This document shows positions 1 through 7,766 of a stretch of DNA of 64,000 nucleotides, piece by piece; position 1 is the first letter of the stretch, and the number at the start of each line of letters is the position of its first letter. A program made the translations under genes and the position numbers. This DNA comes from Jiangella endophytica (lineage in GTDB: Bacteria > Actinomycetota > Actinomycetes > Jiangellales > Jiangellaceae). The stretch is taken from positions 1 through 64,000 of the forward strand of contig NZ_QVAI01000009.1 of the NCBI RefSeq assembly GCF_003427025.1. The letters are read 5' to 3'. The notes below the pieces were generated by a model. That model was not told the DNA's origin and did not search any database. It was given only the letters and a program-made list of their open reading frames with translations.

Positions 1-248
1 CTTCCGTCTGTGGTGCGCATGGTGACGACGTCCTTTCGTGGAGGGTGCCTGCGCGGCTTCCGATCGGCACCTGGCGTCGGACGCCGGCTGGCGAGCCTGA
101 GTCCACGTTAGGAGGTGCGCGTGGTGATGCCACTAGCGCAGGGCGCCGACCTACTTGCGATTCGCGCCACCTTCGGTTCGTCGTGATCGGCAAGTCCGGT
201 GGCGGCTGATGCAGGTGGGTCACGTAGGCGGACGACTACGATCGAGGC
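1..248. other. Left-edge region without a supported gene
   Basis: No reading frame here has both a plausible start and a protein that looks real; the short frames on both strands are Arg/Pro-rich shadows. The stretch ends just before the AraC-family gene and probably holds its promoter, but I cannot point to convincing -35 and -10 boxes. Confidence 0.4.
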
Positions 249-1253
249 ATGGCGGGCGAGCGTTTCGAGCTGGAACCGGCTGTCAAGGCCCTCCTCCACG
301 ACCTCGGCATATCGCCGGCTCGCGTCCTTCGCCGAGCCGCGTTGCCGGCCGACCTGTTCGCTCGCCGTCCCATCGAGTTGACCACCCCGGAGTACTACCG
401 GTTCTGGGTGGCGCTGGACGCCGAAGGCGATGTGGCCGGGCCTCGTGATCTCGCGGTCGACATCGGTGCGGCGATCTCGGCCGAGCTGTTCTCGCCGCCG
501 ATCTTCGCGGCACTCTGCAGCCCTGACCTCACCACGGCCGCGGAACGGCTGGCTACCTACAAGCCGCTGATCGGCCCACTTCGACTCGACATCGATGCCA
601 CGGACGGGTTACGGATCACCTGCGTCTGGCCGTCCGGCTCGACGCCGCCCGCGCTCCTCGGCATCACCGAGCTGATCTTCTGGGTCGCGCTGGCCCGCAT
701 CGCCACACGGGAGCGGGTTCGGCCGGCTCGGGTCACCGTGCCCGGAGCGACGGTCTCCTCGACGTCGGTCGACACCTATTTCGGCACGCGGGTCCGCGCG
801 GGCTCGGACTACTCGATCGCCTTCGCGTCCGCCGACGCCGGTCGGCCCTTCCTCACCGAGAACGCGCAGATGTGGCGCGTCTTCGCGCCGGACCTTCGCC
901 GGCGGCTGGCTGATCTCCAGGTGTCGGCCACGGTCGCGGACCGCGTGCGCGCTGCCCTCGTCGAGACACTGCCGGCCGGCGATGCCTCCATCGGCGCGGT
1001 GACCGGCCAACTCGCCACCAGCGCACGTACGCTGCAGCGGCGGCTCACCCAGGAGGGCACATCCTTCCAGGCCGTCCTGGCCGGCACGCGCGAGAGCCTC
1101 GCCCGGCACTACCTCGGCGCCGGCAACCTGCGCACGGCGGAGATCGCCTTCCTGCTCGGCTACGACGACACCAACTCGTTCTACCGAGCCTTCAAAGGAT
1201 GGACGGGCACCACTCCTGACGTCGTCCGCTCGGCTGCCGGGGGCAAGACGTGA
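249..1253 (+). CDS. AraC-family transcriptional regulator
   Basis: A 334-residue DNA-binding regulator. Residues about 1-190 resemble the all-helical ligand-binding half found in OruR/VirS-type AraC proteins (arabinose-binding-domain-like family PF12625). Residues about 230-330 carry the double helix-turn-helix: the first helix pair lies around SARTLQRRLTQEGTSFQAV, and the second is marked by the signature AEIAFLLGYDDTNSFYRAFK followed by WTGTTP. Such proteins usually control neighbouring catabolic genes in response to a small molecule. Here no enzyme gene lies directly beside it: the downstream neighbour is convergent. The ATG start has only a weak GAGG immediately upstream. The effector and targets are unknown. 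Confidence 0.9.
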   Translation: MAGERFELEPAVKALLHDLGISPARVLRRAALPADLFARRPIELTTPEYYRFWVALDAEGDVAGPRDLAVDIGAAISAELFSPPIFAALCSPDLTTAAERLATYKPLIGPLRLDIDATDGLRITCVWPSGSTPPALLGITELIFWVALARIATRERVRPARVTVPGATVSSTSVDTYFGTRVRAGSDYSIAFASADAGRPFLTENAQMWRVFAPDLRRRLADLQVSATVADRVRAALVETLPAGDASIGAVTGQLATSARTLQRRLTQEGTSFQAVLAGTRESLARHYLGAGNLRTAEIAFLLGYDDTNSFYRAFKGWTGTTPDVVRSAAGGKT

Positions 1254-1505
1254 CGGCGCCGGCACGCGGCCAGGGGTGAGGCCCGGTGAGGGTGAGTTGG
1301 CCGATGCGTCGTGGTCGGTCGGTCCTGGTCCAGGGCCGGGTGGGAACCACCGCGTGCATGCCGCCGGCTCGGGGCGGTCGCGCGGGTTCGTGTCCCGCCG
1401 GGCTACGGAGAAGCACCCCTCGCCCGTGGGAACGCAAGGTGATCCGCTTCCGTCTGTTCGGCCGTCCATAGTGGTCGCGGTCTGAGGGCGCCGCGCAGGC
1501 GCTGC

Positions 1506-2228
1506 TCAGGCGCCGAGGTGGTCCTCGATCCGGGCGAGGCGGTCGGTGAGGTCGGCCAGCGTGCCGCGGAGCCAGGTCTCCTCGACGTCTCGTTCGAGCT
1601 GGATGCGGCCGAAGGAGACGCCGTAGTAGAAGGCCGAGAGGGCGGCGGGCGTGACCGTCTCGGTGACGCCGGCGAGGCGCATGGCTTCGCCGGCCGGGCC
1701 GTCGTCCTGGATGAGGCCCAGCAGGAGGTGGCTGGCGGTGGTGGCGTCGGAGCCGTGTTCGGCGGCCTGGGCGGCGCCGACGGCGAGTGCGGCCCGGGTG
1801 CCGGCGGCGAGCGCGGGGGCCTCGACGGCGTCCGCTCCGGGCGCCGTCCGGTGCGAGCCGATCGCCTGCTTCAGCGCGCCGCGGATGGACGCGCGCGGGA
1901 AGCCGAGCAACTCGACGGCGTTGAGTGCCAGGCTCTCGCCCTCGTCCAGGAGGGCCTGCAGGATGTCGCCGGTGTCGACCTCGGCGGCACCGCGAGCCCG
2001 GGCGGCATCGTAGGCCTGGCGCAGCATCTGTGCCACGTGGTGGTTGGGCGGCGGCGTGAGTCCGGCCCACCCTGGCAGGCCGGGGTCGACGGGGGAGAAG
2101 CCGGCGACGTCGCCCGTGCTCTCGAGGGCCTGGGTGAGGGCGACCTGGCAGATCCGCGACACAGGCAGCCGGGCCTCGCGGACGCGGTCGGCGAGGGCGT
2201 CGGGCAGATAGACGTTGACCTTGGGCAC
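1506..2228 (-). CDS. Ribbon-helix-helix / Clp-N repeat hybrid protein
   Basis: A cytoplasmic protein of about 240 residues. It begins with a short ribbon-helix-helix-like segment (VPKVNVYLPDALADRVREA), as in CcdA/Arc-type DNA-binding proteins. Two Clp-N-like helical repeats follow at about residues 60-190 (TGDILQALLDEGESLA and TTASHLLLGLIQDDGPA), like the substrate-adaptor domain of ClpC/ClpA but with no ATPase module. I prefer the GTG at 2228 because AGGA lies 7 nt upstream; an in-frame ATG at 2249 has no ribosome site. The gene diverges from the leader-peptide promoter, and a palindrome sits about 60 nt upstream. Function is unknown; a regulator or an adaptor that reads protein damage are both possible. 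Confidence 0.75.
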   Translation of the reverse strand: MPKVNVYLPDALADRVREARLPVSRICQVALTQALESTGDVAGFSPVDPGLPGWAGLTPPPNHHVAQMLRQAYDAARARGAAEVDTGDILQALLDEGESLALNAVELLGFPRASIRGALKQAIGSHRTAPGADAVEAPALAAGTRAALAVGAAQAAEHGSDATTASHLLLGLIQDDGPAGEAMRLAGVTETVTPAALSAFYYGVSFGRIQLERDVEETWLRGTLADLTDRLARIEDHLGA

Positions 2229-2274
2229 GGGCGCATCCTGTCGCGGCATCGGGGACGAAAAGGGACGGTCGGGA

Positions 2275-2304
2275 TTGATATCACTCTAACCCCAGGGTTA
2301 TAGT
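2275..2304 (+). promoter_or_regulatory. Sigma-70-type promoter of the sulfur-uptake operon
   Basis: TTGATA at 2275-2280 and TATAGT at 2299-2304 are separated by 18 nt. The expected start of transcription, about 7 nt after the -10 box, falls on the ATG at 2311, so the transcript would begin with the start codon of the leader peptide (leaderless). The boxes are read directly from sequence; activity is inferred. Confidence 0.65.
2284..2303. promoter_or_regulatory. Palindromic operator candidate inside the promoter
   Basis: CTCTAACCCCAGGGTTATAG is a near-perfect inverted repeat (6-bp perfect core arms TAACCC/GGGTTA around CA, with further matches outside one mismatch). It fills the spacer between -35 and -10. 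A second small palindrome, TGATATCA, overlaps the -35 box at 2276-2283. A repressor bound here would block the promoter. The binding protein is unknown; the divergent ribbon-helix-helix protein is one candidate. Confidence 0.55.
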
Positions 2305-2310
2305 AGGAAT

Positions 2311-2385
2311 ATGCCCGCGCTTCTGACTCGCCGCCGCGCCGTCGACTACGGTCACGTGGCCAGCGCGCTCTGTCGCGGTCGCTGA
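2311..2385 (+). CDS. Cysteine leader peptide (24 codons), attenuator uORF
   Basis: This short frame encodes 24 residues beginning MPALLTRRRAVDY and ending HVASALCRGR. It matches the pattern (T-R-R-x-x-V-D, then V-A/S-S-A-L/I-C-R) of the small putative leader peptides found upstream of sulfur-acquisition operons in Streptomyces and relatives. The single Cys is codon 21, close to the stop, as expected if ribosome stalling at low cysteinyl-tRNA controls downstream expression. The start codon coincides with the predicted transcription start, so translation is probably leaderless. A possible stem (GGGAC/GTCCC, loop 11 nt) lies shortly before the aldolase gene in the 119-nt gap. The family match is from memory and the mechanism is inferred. 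Confidence 0.75.
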   Translation: MPALLTRRRAVDYGHVASALCRGR

Positions 2386-2504
2386 TCGACCTCATCGTTC
2401 TGATCTCTCCGGCCGCGATTCGGGCGGCGACCACGGGCACCCACCTCGAGCACGGGGACCGTCGTCGCGCGTCCCGAGGCCCTCATGACAAAGGCTGCGA
2501 TGCG

Positions 2505-3242
2505 ATGACCCGGCTTCACCCTGCCCTCGACGGAACCGTGCCGTTCGGCGCGGACGAGCTCGATGCCGCCCGGACCGACCTGACGACGGGGATCAACCGG
2601 CTGTTCGCCGCGTCGGTGATGTCGGCCAGCGGCCACGGGAACATCAGCGTTCGGCTGCCCGGGCACGACGACCTGCTCGCGGTCAACGCGGGCGAACTGC
2701 TCCGGCCATGGCCGGGCGGCGACCTGCGGGTCGGCGTCGCCGGGTTGCGCACCGTCAACGACGATGTGGTCGTGGTGCGCCTGGACGGCGAGGTGCTCTA
2801 CGGGACACCGTCGCCGTCGGTGGCCTCGATCCTCAAGATGCACATCGGCGTCTACCAGACCAAGCCCGACGTCACCGCCGTGATCCACACCCACTCGCCG
2901 TACGCCACCGCGTACGCGCTGGCCGGGGTGACGCTGCCGGCACGGTACGAGGCCCTGCTCATCCACGGCCAGCCGGTCGACGTGCCGGTGGTGCCCTGGG
3001 CGCCACGCGGCACCGCCGAGGCGGTCCAGGCCATCGCCGGCACCTACCGGGCGCATCCCGAGACGTACGGCGTGCTGCTGGGCAATCACGGCCTGCTCGT
3101 CGCCGGCGACACCGCTGTGCACGCCGCCGGCCTGGTCACCGCGATCGAGGAGGCCGCCGTGTCCGGCCTCGCCGCCGCGCCGCTGGGCGGTCCGGTCGCC
3201 TTCCCGGACTACGTGCGCGACCTGAACCTCCGCCTGTTCTGA
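2505..3242 (+). CDS. Class II aldolase/adducin-family protein
   Basis: A 245-residue cytosolic metalloenzyme of the FucA/AraD fold, which cleaves or epimerises sugar phosphates and related hydroxy compounds. The zinc ligands are visible: the HTHSPYATA motif with His128 and His130, and His195 in GNHGLLVAG. The substrate-loop region SASGHGNISVRL is also typical. First structural gene after the leader peptide, and separated from it by 119 nt. The ATG at 2505 overlaps the stop of a 7-codon frame starting at 2485 and has only a weak AAGG upstream, which would suit regulated translation. Its place ahead of a NitT/TauT transporter suggests it acts on the imported compound or a product of it. The substrate is not predictable from sequence. 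Confidence 0.85.
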   Translation: MTRLHPALDGTVPFGADELDAARTDLTTGINRLFAASVMSASGHGNISVRLPGHDDLLAVNAGELLRPWPGGDLRVGVAGLRTVNDDVVVVRLDGEVLYGTPSPSVASILKMHIGVYQTKPDVTAVIHTHSPYATAYALAGVTLPARYEALLIHGQPVDVPVVPWAPRGTAEAVQAIAGTYRAHPETYGVLLGNHGLLVAGDTAVHAAGLVTAIEEAAVSGLAAAPLGGPVAFPDYVRDLNLRLF

Positions 3243-3294
3243 CACCACGAGACCTCGAGGCCGAGGTCCGAGACCTCCGAAAGCGAGATCCGCC

Positions 3295-4305
3295 ATGTCT
3301 ATCTGGACCCGATCCCACCGCCGGTCGACAGCCGCGACGGCCGCCACCCTGCTGCTCGGTCTCGTGCTGGCCGCCTGCGGTGGCGGTGACGACGAGACGA
3401 CGACGGAGTCCGCGGCCGGCGCCACCGGCGACGGCGGCGAGCCGACCACCGTCACGCTCGCCTCCGCGCCGCTCGGCCACCTGGCGCCCGTCTACCTCGC
3501 GCAGGAGAACGGCATCTTCGCCGAGCACGGCCTGGAGGTCGAGGTCGACACGGAGACGTCGGACCTCACCTCGGTGCCGTCCGTGCTCGCGGGCAAGGTC
3601 GACTTCGCCACCGGAGACCTGACGACGCTCATCGTCGCGCGGTCGAAGGGCCTCGATGTCAAGGCGGTCGTGCCGGCGTCGGCGTCCACCGGCGTCGCGG
3701 GCGAGGACTACGGCGCGCTGGTCGTCGCCGGCGACTCGGGCATCACGAGCCCGAAGCAGCTCGAGGGCAGGACCGTCGCCGTCAACATCCTCACCAACAT
3801 CGCGGCCGCCGCGGCGCGCGAGGCGATCAGCGCGGACGGCGGCGACCCGGAGGCGATCGAGCTGGTGGAGCTGCCGTTCCCGCAGGTGCCGGCCGCCATC
3901 AGCTCCGGTCAGGTCGACGGCGCCTGGGTGGTCGAGCCGTTCCTGTCCGCGGCGAAGGCGGAGGGCGCGGTGCCCATCGGCTGGGGCTTCACCGACCTCG
4001 CGGAGGACCTGACGGTGTCGGCCTGGTACTCGTCCGGCGCCTTCGCGGCCGACAACGCGGAGACGGTCACGGCCTTCCGGGACGCGATCCGCGACGCGTA
4101 CGCCTATGCCCGCGAGCACGAGGACGAGGTCCGTGCGATCATCCCGACCTTCACCGAGATCCCGCCCGAGGTGGCCGATCGCATCACGATCACCGGCTGG
4201 CGCGACGAGGTCAGCCGCCAGGCCGCGGAGAAGCTGGTCGACTACGCGATCCGCGACGAACTGATCACCGAGGCGCCCGACCTCGACGCACTGATCCTCC
4301 CGTGA
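3295..4305 (+). CDS. NitT/TauT (SsuA-like) ABC substrate-binding lipoprotein
   Basis: A 336-residue extracellular binding protein. The N-terminus is a lipoprotein signal peptide with lipobox LAAC and Cys28 as the predicted lipidated residue. A two-lobe periplasmic-binding fold of the nitrate/taurine/sulfonate type follows (TVTLASAPLGHLAPVYLAQE, then ENGIFAEHGLEVEV; PSVLAGKVDFA; SSGQVDGAWVVEPF). Such proteins bind sulfonates, thiamine precursors, riboflavin or nitriles, so the family does not fix the ligand. The cysteine leader upstream favours an organosulfur compound. The stop overlaps the GTG of the first permease, which indicates translational coupling. Confidence 0.9.
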   Translation: MSIWTRSHRRSTAATAATLLLGLVLAACGGGDDETTTESAAGATGDGGEPTTVTLASAPLGHLAPVYLAQENGIFAEHGLEVEVDTETSDLTSVPSVLAGKVDFATGDLTTLIVARSKGLDVKAVVPASASTGVAGEDYGALVVAGDSGITSPKQLEGRTVAVNILTNIAAAAAREAISADGGDPEAIELVELPFPQVPAAISSGQVDGAWVVEPFLSAAKAEGAVPIGWGFTDLAEDLTVSAWYSSGAFAADNAETVTAFRDAIRDAYAYAREHEDEVRAIIPTFTEIPPEVADRITITGWRDEVSRQAAEKLVDYAIRDELITEAPDLDALILP

Positions 4306-5198
4306 GTCAGAGCAGCCCGGCGGCGACGGCGGCAGCCGCTGCCGCCGCCGCGGGCCTGGCGGGCGGCGCCCTGCCGATGGGTCACCCGGAGCCGCCGGCG
4401 CATCCGGGCCCGGAGCCGCAGCCGCAGCCGGCGCAGGGGTACGGCCGGGTCCTCGGGCTCCTCGGCCTGGTCGTCACCGCGGCCGGCTACGAGGTCGTGA
4501 CCAGGGCCTTCTTCTCGCCTCGGCACGTGCCCCCACTGGGCGACATCGTGCCGGAGGCCGGCGGGCTGCTCACCGACCCGGAGTTCTGGACGGCGACCGG
4601 CCGGACCCTCGCGGTGTCGGCGATCGGCCTGGTCATCGCCGCCGTCGCGGGAATCGCGATCGGCTTCGGCATCGGCTCCGTGCCGTGGCTGCTGAAGGTG
4701 ACGTCGTCGACGCTGGACTTCCTGCGGCCGGTGCCGTCGATCGTGCTGATCCCGGTGCTGGTGCTGGTCCTGGACGTCGCCGAGATCACGGTGCTGCTGG
4801 TCGCGGTGTCGTGCTTCTGGATCGTCCTCTTCCAGGTGCTGTACGGCCTGCGTGACGTCGACCCCGTCGCCGTCGAGACCGCCCGAAGCTTCCGCCTCGG
4901 CCGGGCGGCGCGCACGGTGCACGTCGTCTGGCCGACCGTCCTGCCGTACCTGGCGACCGCGTTCCGGCTGATGGTGTCGGTCGCGCTGGCACTGGCGCTG
5001 ACCGGCGGGCTGGTGATGGGCGCGGCCGGTCTCGGAGAGCTGATCTGGGCCAGCCAGGAGGCCGGCGAGGTGGCGGCCATGTACGCGCTGGTGCTGCTGA
5101 CCGGTGCCATCGGCATCGTGCTGGACACGCTGGCCCGGCTGGCCGAGCGGCGGCTGTTGCACTGGCACGTCGCGACCCGGCGGGAGCTGGTCCGATGA
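4302..5198 (+). CDS. ABC transporter permease, NitT/TauT type (1)
   Basis: A 298-residue membrane protein of the BPD-transport inner-membrane family, with about six predicted helices and the EAA-loop region (VDPVAVETARSFRLGRAART) that contacts the ATPase. The first 45 residues are an unusual Ala-rich and then Pro/His-rich extension (AAAAAAAAG, HPEPPAHPGPEPQPQP), likely disordered in the cytoplasm. The GTG start overlaps the upstream stop as GTGA, which supports this long form, although a later start near the first helix cannot be excluded. It pairs with the next permease to form a heterodimeric channel. Confidence 0.88.
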   Translation: MSQSSPAATAAAAAAAAGLAGGALPMGHPEPPAHPGPEPQPQPAQGYGRVLGLLGLVVTAAGYEVVTRAFFSPRHVPPLGDIVPEAGGLLTDPEFWTATGRTLAVSAIGLVIAAVAGIAIGFGIGSVPWLLKVTSSTLDFLRPVPSIVLIPVLVLVLDVAEITVLLVAVSCFWIVLFQVLYGLRDVDPVAVETARSFRLGRAARTVHVVWPTVLPYLATAFRLMVSVALALALTGGLVMGAAGLGELIWASQEAGEVAAMYALVLLTGAIGIVLDTLARLAERRLLHWHVATRRELVR

Positions 5199-5992
5199 CG
5201 GCGCGTCGCAGCCGCGCCCTCGCCGGGGCACGCGGCGTCGGGTACGCGCTCGGGCTGCCGGTGGTCCTGCTGGCCTTGTGGTGGGTGGCCGGCGACGGCA
5301 GTGCGAACATCTTCCTGCCCTCGCTGCGCGAGATCCTGGACGCGTTCGGCCGGGTCTGGTTCTCCGACGTGTTCGTCCACGACGTCGTGCCCAGCCTGTG
5401 GCGCCTGGCCGCCGGGTACGGCGCCGCGCTGCTGGCGGGCGTGGCCGCCGGGTACGTGATCGGGCGGTGGGCCGTCGTCCGCGCGCTGGCCAGCCCGGCG
5501 CTGGCGTACTTCCGGGTCCTCCCGGCGCCGGTGATCATCCCGGTCCTGCTGGTCGCCGTCGGCATCGGCGACACCACCAAGCTGATCGTGATCGCGTTCG
5601 GTGCGCTGTGGCCGATCCTGCTCAACACCGCCGACGGCGTCCGCGGTGTCGACGAGGTGACGCTGGAGACGGCGGCGGCGTACCGGCTCACCGGGTGGGC
5701 CCGGCACCGGCTGGTCCTGCGCGCGGCCAGCCCGCAGATCTTCGCCGGCGCCCGGCAGGCCCTCGGCGTCGCGATCATCCTCATGGTGGTCAGCGAGATG
5801 CTCATGAGCACCGACGGGCTCGGCTTCACCGTCATCCAGTTCCAGCGGACGTTCGCCTTCCCGGAGATGTGGAGCGGAGTCCTCCTCCTCGGCGTCCTCG
5901 GCTTCGTCCTCGCCAAGCTCTTCGAGCTGGTCGAACGGTACGCGCTGCGGTGGCACCGGGGACTCACCGGACGGCAGGAGGGATCATCGTGA
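5195..5992 (+). CDS. ABC transporter permease, NitT/TauT type (2)
   Basis: A 265-residue inner-membrane permease with about six hydrophobic segments and the EAA-loop sequence VDEVTLETAAAYRLTGWARH. The ATG overlaps the stop of the first permease (ATGA), and its own stop overlaps the GTG of the ATPase gene. Two different permeases side by side are less common in this family than a homodimer, and this suggests a dedicated heteromeric importer for the same ligand bound by the lipoprotein encoded at 3295. It lacks the Ala/Pro extension seen in its partner. Confidence 0.88.
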   Translation: MTARRSRALAGARGVGYALGLPVVLLALWWVAGDGSANIFLPSLREILDAFGRVWFSDVFVHDVVPSLWRLAAGYGAALLAGVAAGYVIGRWAVVRALASPALAYFRVLPAPVIIPVLLVAVGIGDTTKLIVIAFGALWPILLNTADGVRGVDEVTLETAAAYRLTGWARHRLVLRAASPQIFAGARQALGVAIILMVVSEMLMSTDGLGFTVIQFQRTFAFPEMWSGVLLLGVLGFVLAKLFELVERYALRWHRGLTGRQEGSS

Positions 5993-6837
5993 CGAGCGGA
6001 TCGGGTGACGGCGGCAGCGTGCTGTTGCGCGTCGACGGCGTCGGCAAGACCTACGTGTCGCGGGAACGGACGGTGCAGGCGCTGGCCGGCATCGACCTGG
6101 CCGTGCGCGACGGCGAGTTCGTCTCCGTCGTCGGGCCGTCGGGCGGCGGCAAGACGACGCTGCTGAAGATCGTGGCGGGGCTGCTGCCGGCGACGGCGGG
6201 AGAGGTCGTGCTGGGCGGGCGGCGGGTCACCGAGCCGCCGGCCGAGCTCGGGATCGTCTTCCAGGAGTACGGCCGCAGCCTGTTCGCCTGGAAGACCGTC
6301 CGTGAGAACGTCGAGCTGCCGCTGCGGCAGCGGCGTACGCCCAAGGCCGAGCGGCGGGCGCTGGTCGACGAGGCGCTGGAGGCGGTGGGGCTCGACGGTG
6401 TCGGCACGGCCTACCCATGGCAGCTGTCCGGCGGCATGCAGCAGCGGGTCGCGATCGCGCGGGCGATCGCCTACCGGCCTCGGCTGCTGCTCATGGACGA
6501 GCCGTTCTCCGCCGTCGACGCCCAGACCCGCGGCGACCTGGAGGATCTGCTGGCCCGGCTGTGGCGGCGCTACGCGATCACCGTCCTGTTCATCACCCAC
6601 GACATCGACGAGGCCGTCTACCTGAGCGAGCGCGTCGTCGTCCTCGGGTCCGCGCCGGCCGCCGTCCGGGCCGAGATCGCCGTCGACCTGCCGGCCGAGC
6701 GCGACCAGCTCAGCACCCGCTCCGACCCGCGCTTCGCCGAGCTGCGCGCGCAGGTCTACGCCCAGATCCGCCGCCCGCCCGCGGACGCCGGCCCCGTCGC
6801 CTCCGCATCCATCCGACAGGAGACCGTGACGACATGA
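5989..6837 (+). CDS. ABC transporter ATP-binding protein, NitT/TauT type
   Basis: A 282-residue ATPase that powers the importer. All core motifs are intact: Walker A GPSGGGKTT, Q-loop VFQEYG, ABC signature LSGGMQQR, Walker B LLLMDEPF, the D-loop and the switch His in FITHDIDEAV. The sequence SLFAWKTVRENV after the Q-loop is typical of SsuB/TauB-like subunits. The GTG start (5989) is chosen because it overlaps the permease stop as GTGA and has GGAGGG upstream; the open frame extends further left only as a shadow of the permease gene. The stop overlaps the next ATG. Confidence 0.93.
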   Translation: MTSGSGDGGSVLLRVDGVGKTYVSRERTVQALAGIDLAVRDGEFVSVVGPSGGGKTTLLKIVAGLLPATAGEVVLGGRRVTEPPAELGIVFQEYGRSLFAWKTVRENVELPLRQRRTPKAERRALVDEALEAVGLDGVGTAYPWQLSGGMQQRVAIARAIAYRPRLLLMDEPFSAVDAQTRGDLEDLLARLWRRYAITVLFITHDIDEAVYLSERVVVLGSAPAAVRAEIAVDLPAERDQLSTRSDPRFAELRAQVYAQIRRPPADAGPVASASIRQETVTT

Positions 6838-7766
6838 GCAGCCCCGATCCCGCTCCCCGCTGGGTCGACACCGGCGGCGGGGAGGGTCCGCTGTGGTCCT
6901 TCCGCGTCGGCGACGTCGAGGTGTTCCCGATCCGGGAGGTCGACTACCTCCCGGCGCCCACGGACTTCTTCCCGCAGCTGGAGACGGAGTCCTGGACCGA
7001 CGGCGCATTCTACACCCGCGAGCCGTTCACCCGCGACGGGCGCATCCTGCTCAACCAGGAGGCGCACCTGCTCAAGGTGGGGGACCGGCGCATCCTCGTC
7101 GACGCCGGCGGCGGCAACGGCAAGGCGCGGCGCGGCGGCAGTGTGTACGACCGCACCGACCGGCCGTTCCTCGAGCAGTTCCCGCGGGCCGGGGTGGCGC
7201 TGGAGGACATCGACACCGTCGTCTTCACCCACCTGCACGTCGACCACGTCGGCTTCGCCACCAGCGCCGACGGCGACGGCGGCTGGGTGCCGACGTTCCC
7301 GAACGCCCGCTACCTCGTGGTGCGGCCGGAGTTCGACTGGTGGACGAGCGCCGATGGCGCCCGTGCGCTGGAGCGGACCGGCGACTACATCGCCGACAGC
7401 ATCCTGCCGCTGCGCGACGCGGGGGTGCTCGACCTGGTCGCCGCCGACCACCGGGTCGCGCCGGGCGTCCGGCTGGTGCCGGCGTTCGGGCACACCCCGG
7501 GCAACGTCTACGTCGAGGTCGAGTCGGCCGGGAAGCGCGCGCTCTTCGCCGGCGACATGCTGCACCACGGCGTCCAGTTGGAGCGCCCGGAGTGGAGCAT
7601 CCGCTACTGCGTCCTGCCCGGTGACTCCGCCGACCAGCGTCGCAGGCTGCTGGAGCGGGTCGCCGACACCGGAGACCTGCTGATCCCGGCGCACTTCCCG
7701 TTCCCGGCCGCCGGGTACGTGAGCCGGGCCGAGCGCGGGTTCACCTACACCTTCATCGACGTGTGA
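6834..7766 (+). CDS. Metallo-beta-lactamase-fold hydrolase
   Basis: A 310-residue hydrolase with the metal-binding motif HLHVDHVG (His133, His135, Asp137, His138) and a further ligand region GHTPGNVYVE and FAGDMLHHG, as in AHL-lactonase-like and sulfatase/phosphodiesterase-like members of the superfamily. No signal peptide is evident, so it should act in the cytoplasm on an imported or processed compound. The ATG overlaps the ATPase stop, placing it firmly in the operon. Likely reactions are lactone, thioester or ester hydrolysis. It contains no persulfide-dioxygenase signature that I can recognise. Confidence 0.85.
   Translation: MSSPDPAPRWVDTGGGEGPLWSFRVGDVEVFPIREVDYLPAPTDFFPQLETESWTDGAFYTREPFTRDGRILLNQEAHLLKVGDRRILVDAGGGNGKARRGGSVYDRTDRPFLEQFPRAGVALEDIDTVVFTHLHVDHVGFATSADGDGGWVPTFPNARYLVVRPEFDWWTSADGARALERTGDYIADSILPLRDAGVLDLVAADHRVAPGVRLVPAFGHTPGNVYVEVESAGKRALFAGDMLHHGVQLERPEWSIRYCVLPGDSADQRRRLLERVADTGDLLIPAHFPFPAAGYVSRAERGFTYTFIDV

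Noticed and set aside
1382-1398. T-arm-like hairpin (5-bp GCGGG/CCCGC stem, 7-nt loop starting TTCG), suggesting a tRNA or attachment site.
   Set aside because: The loop lacks the required A at the position equivalent to 58. No matching acceptor strand, D-arm or anticodon arm can be built upstream, and no integrase is nearby.
2485-2508. A 7-codon frame (MTKAAMR) whose stop overlaps the aldolase ATG.
   Set aside because: It has a fair GAGG upstream, but it is too short and carries no recognisable pattern. It may contribute to coupling, yet nothing in the sequence proves translation.
4487-7008. Long minus-strand open frames across the ABC transporter operon.
   Set aside because: They are antisense shadows of GC-rich genes, rich in Arg, Gly and His, and contain no domain motif. 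The plus-strand genes show intact catalytic motifs and overlapping starts.
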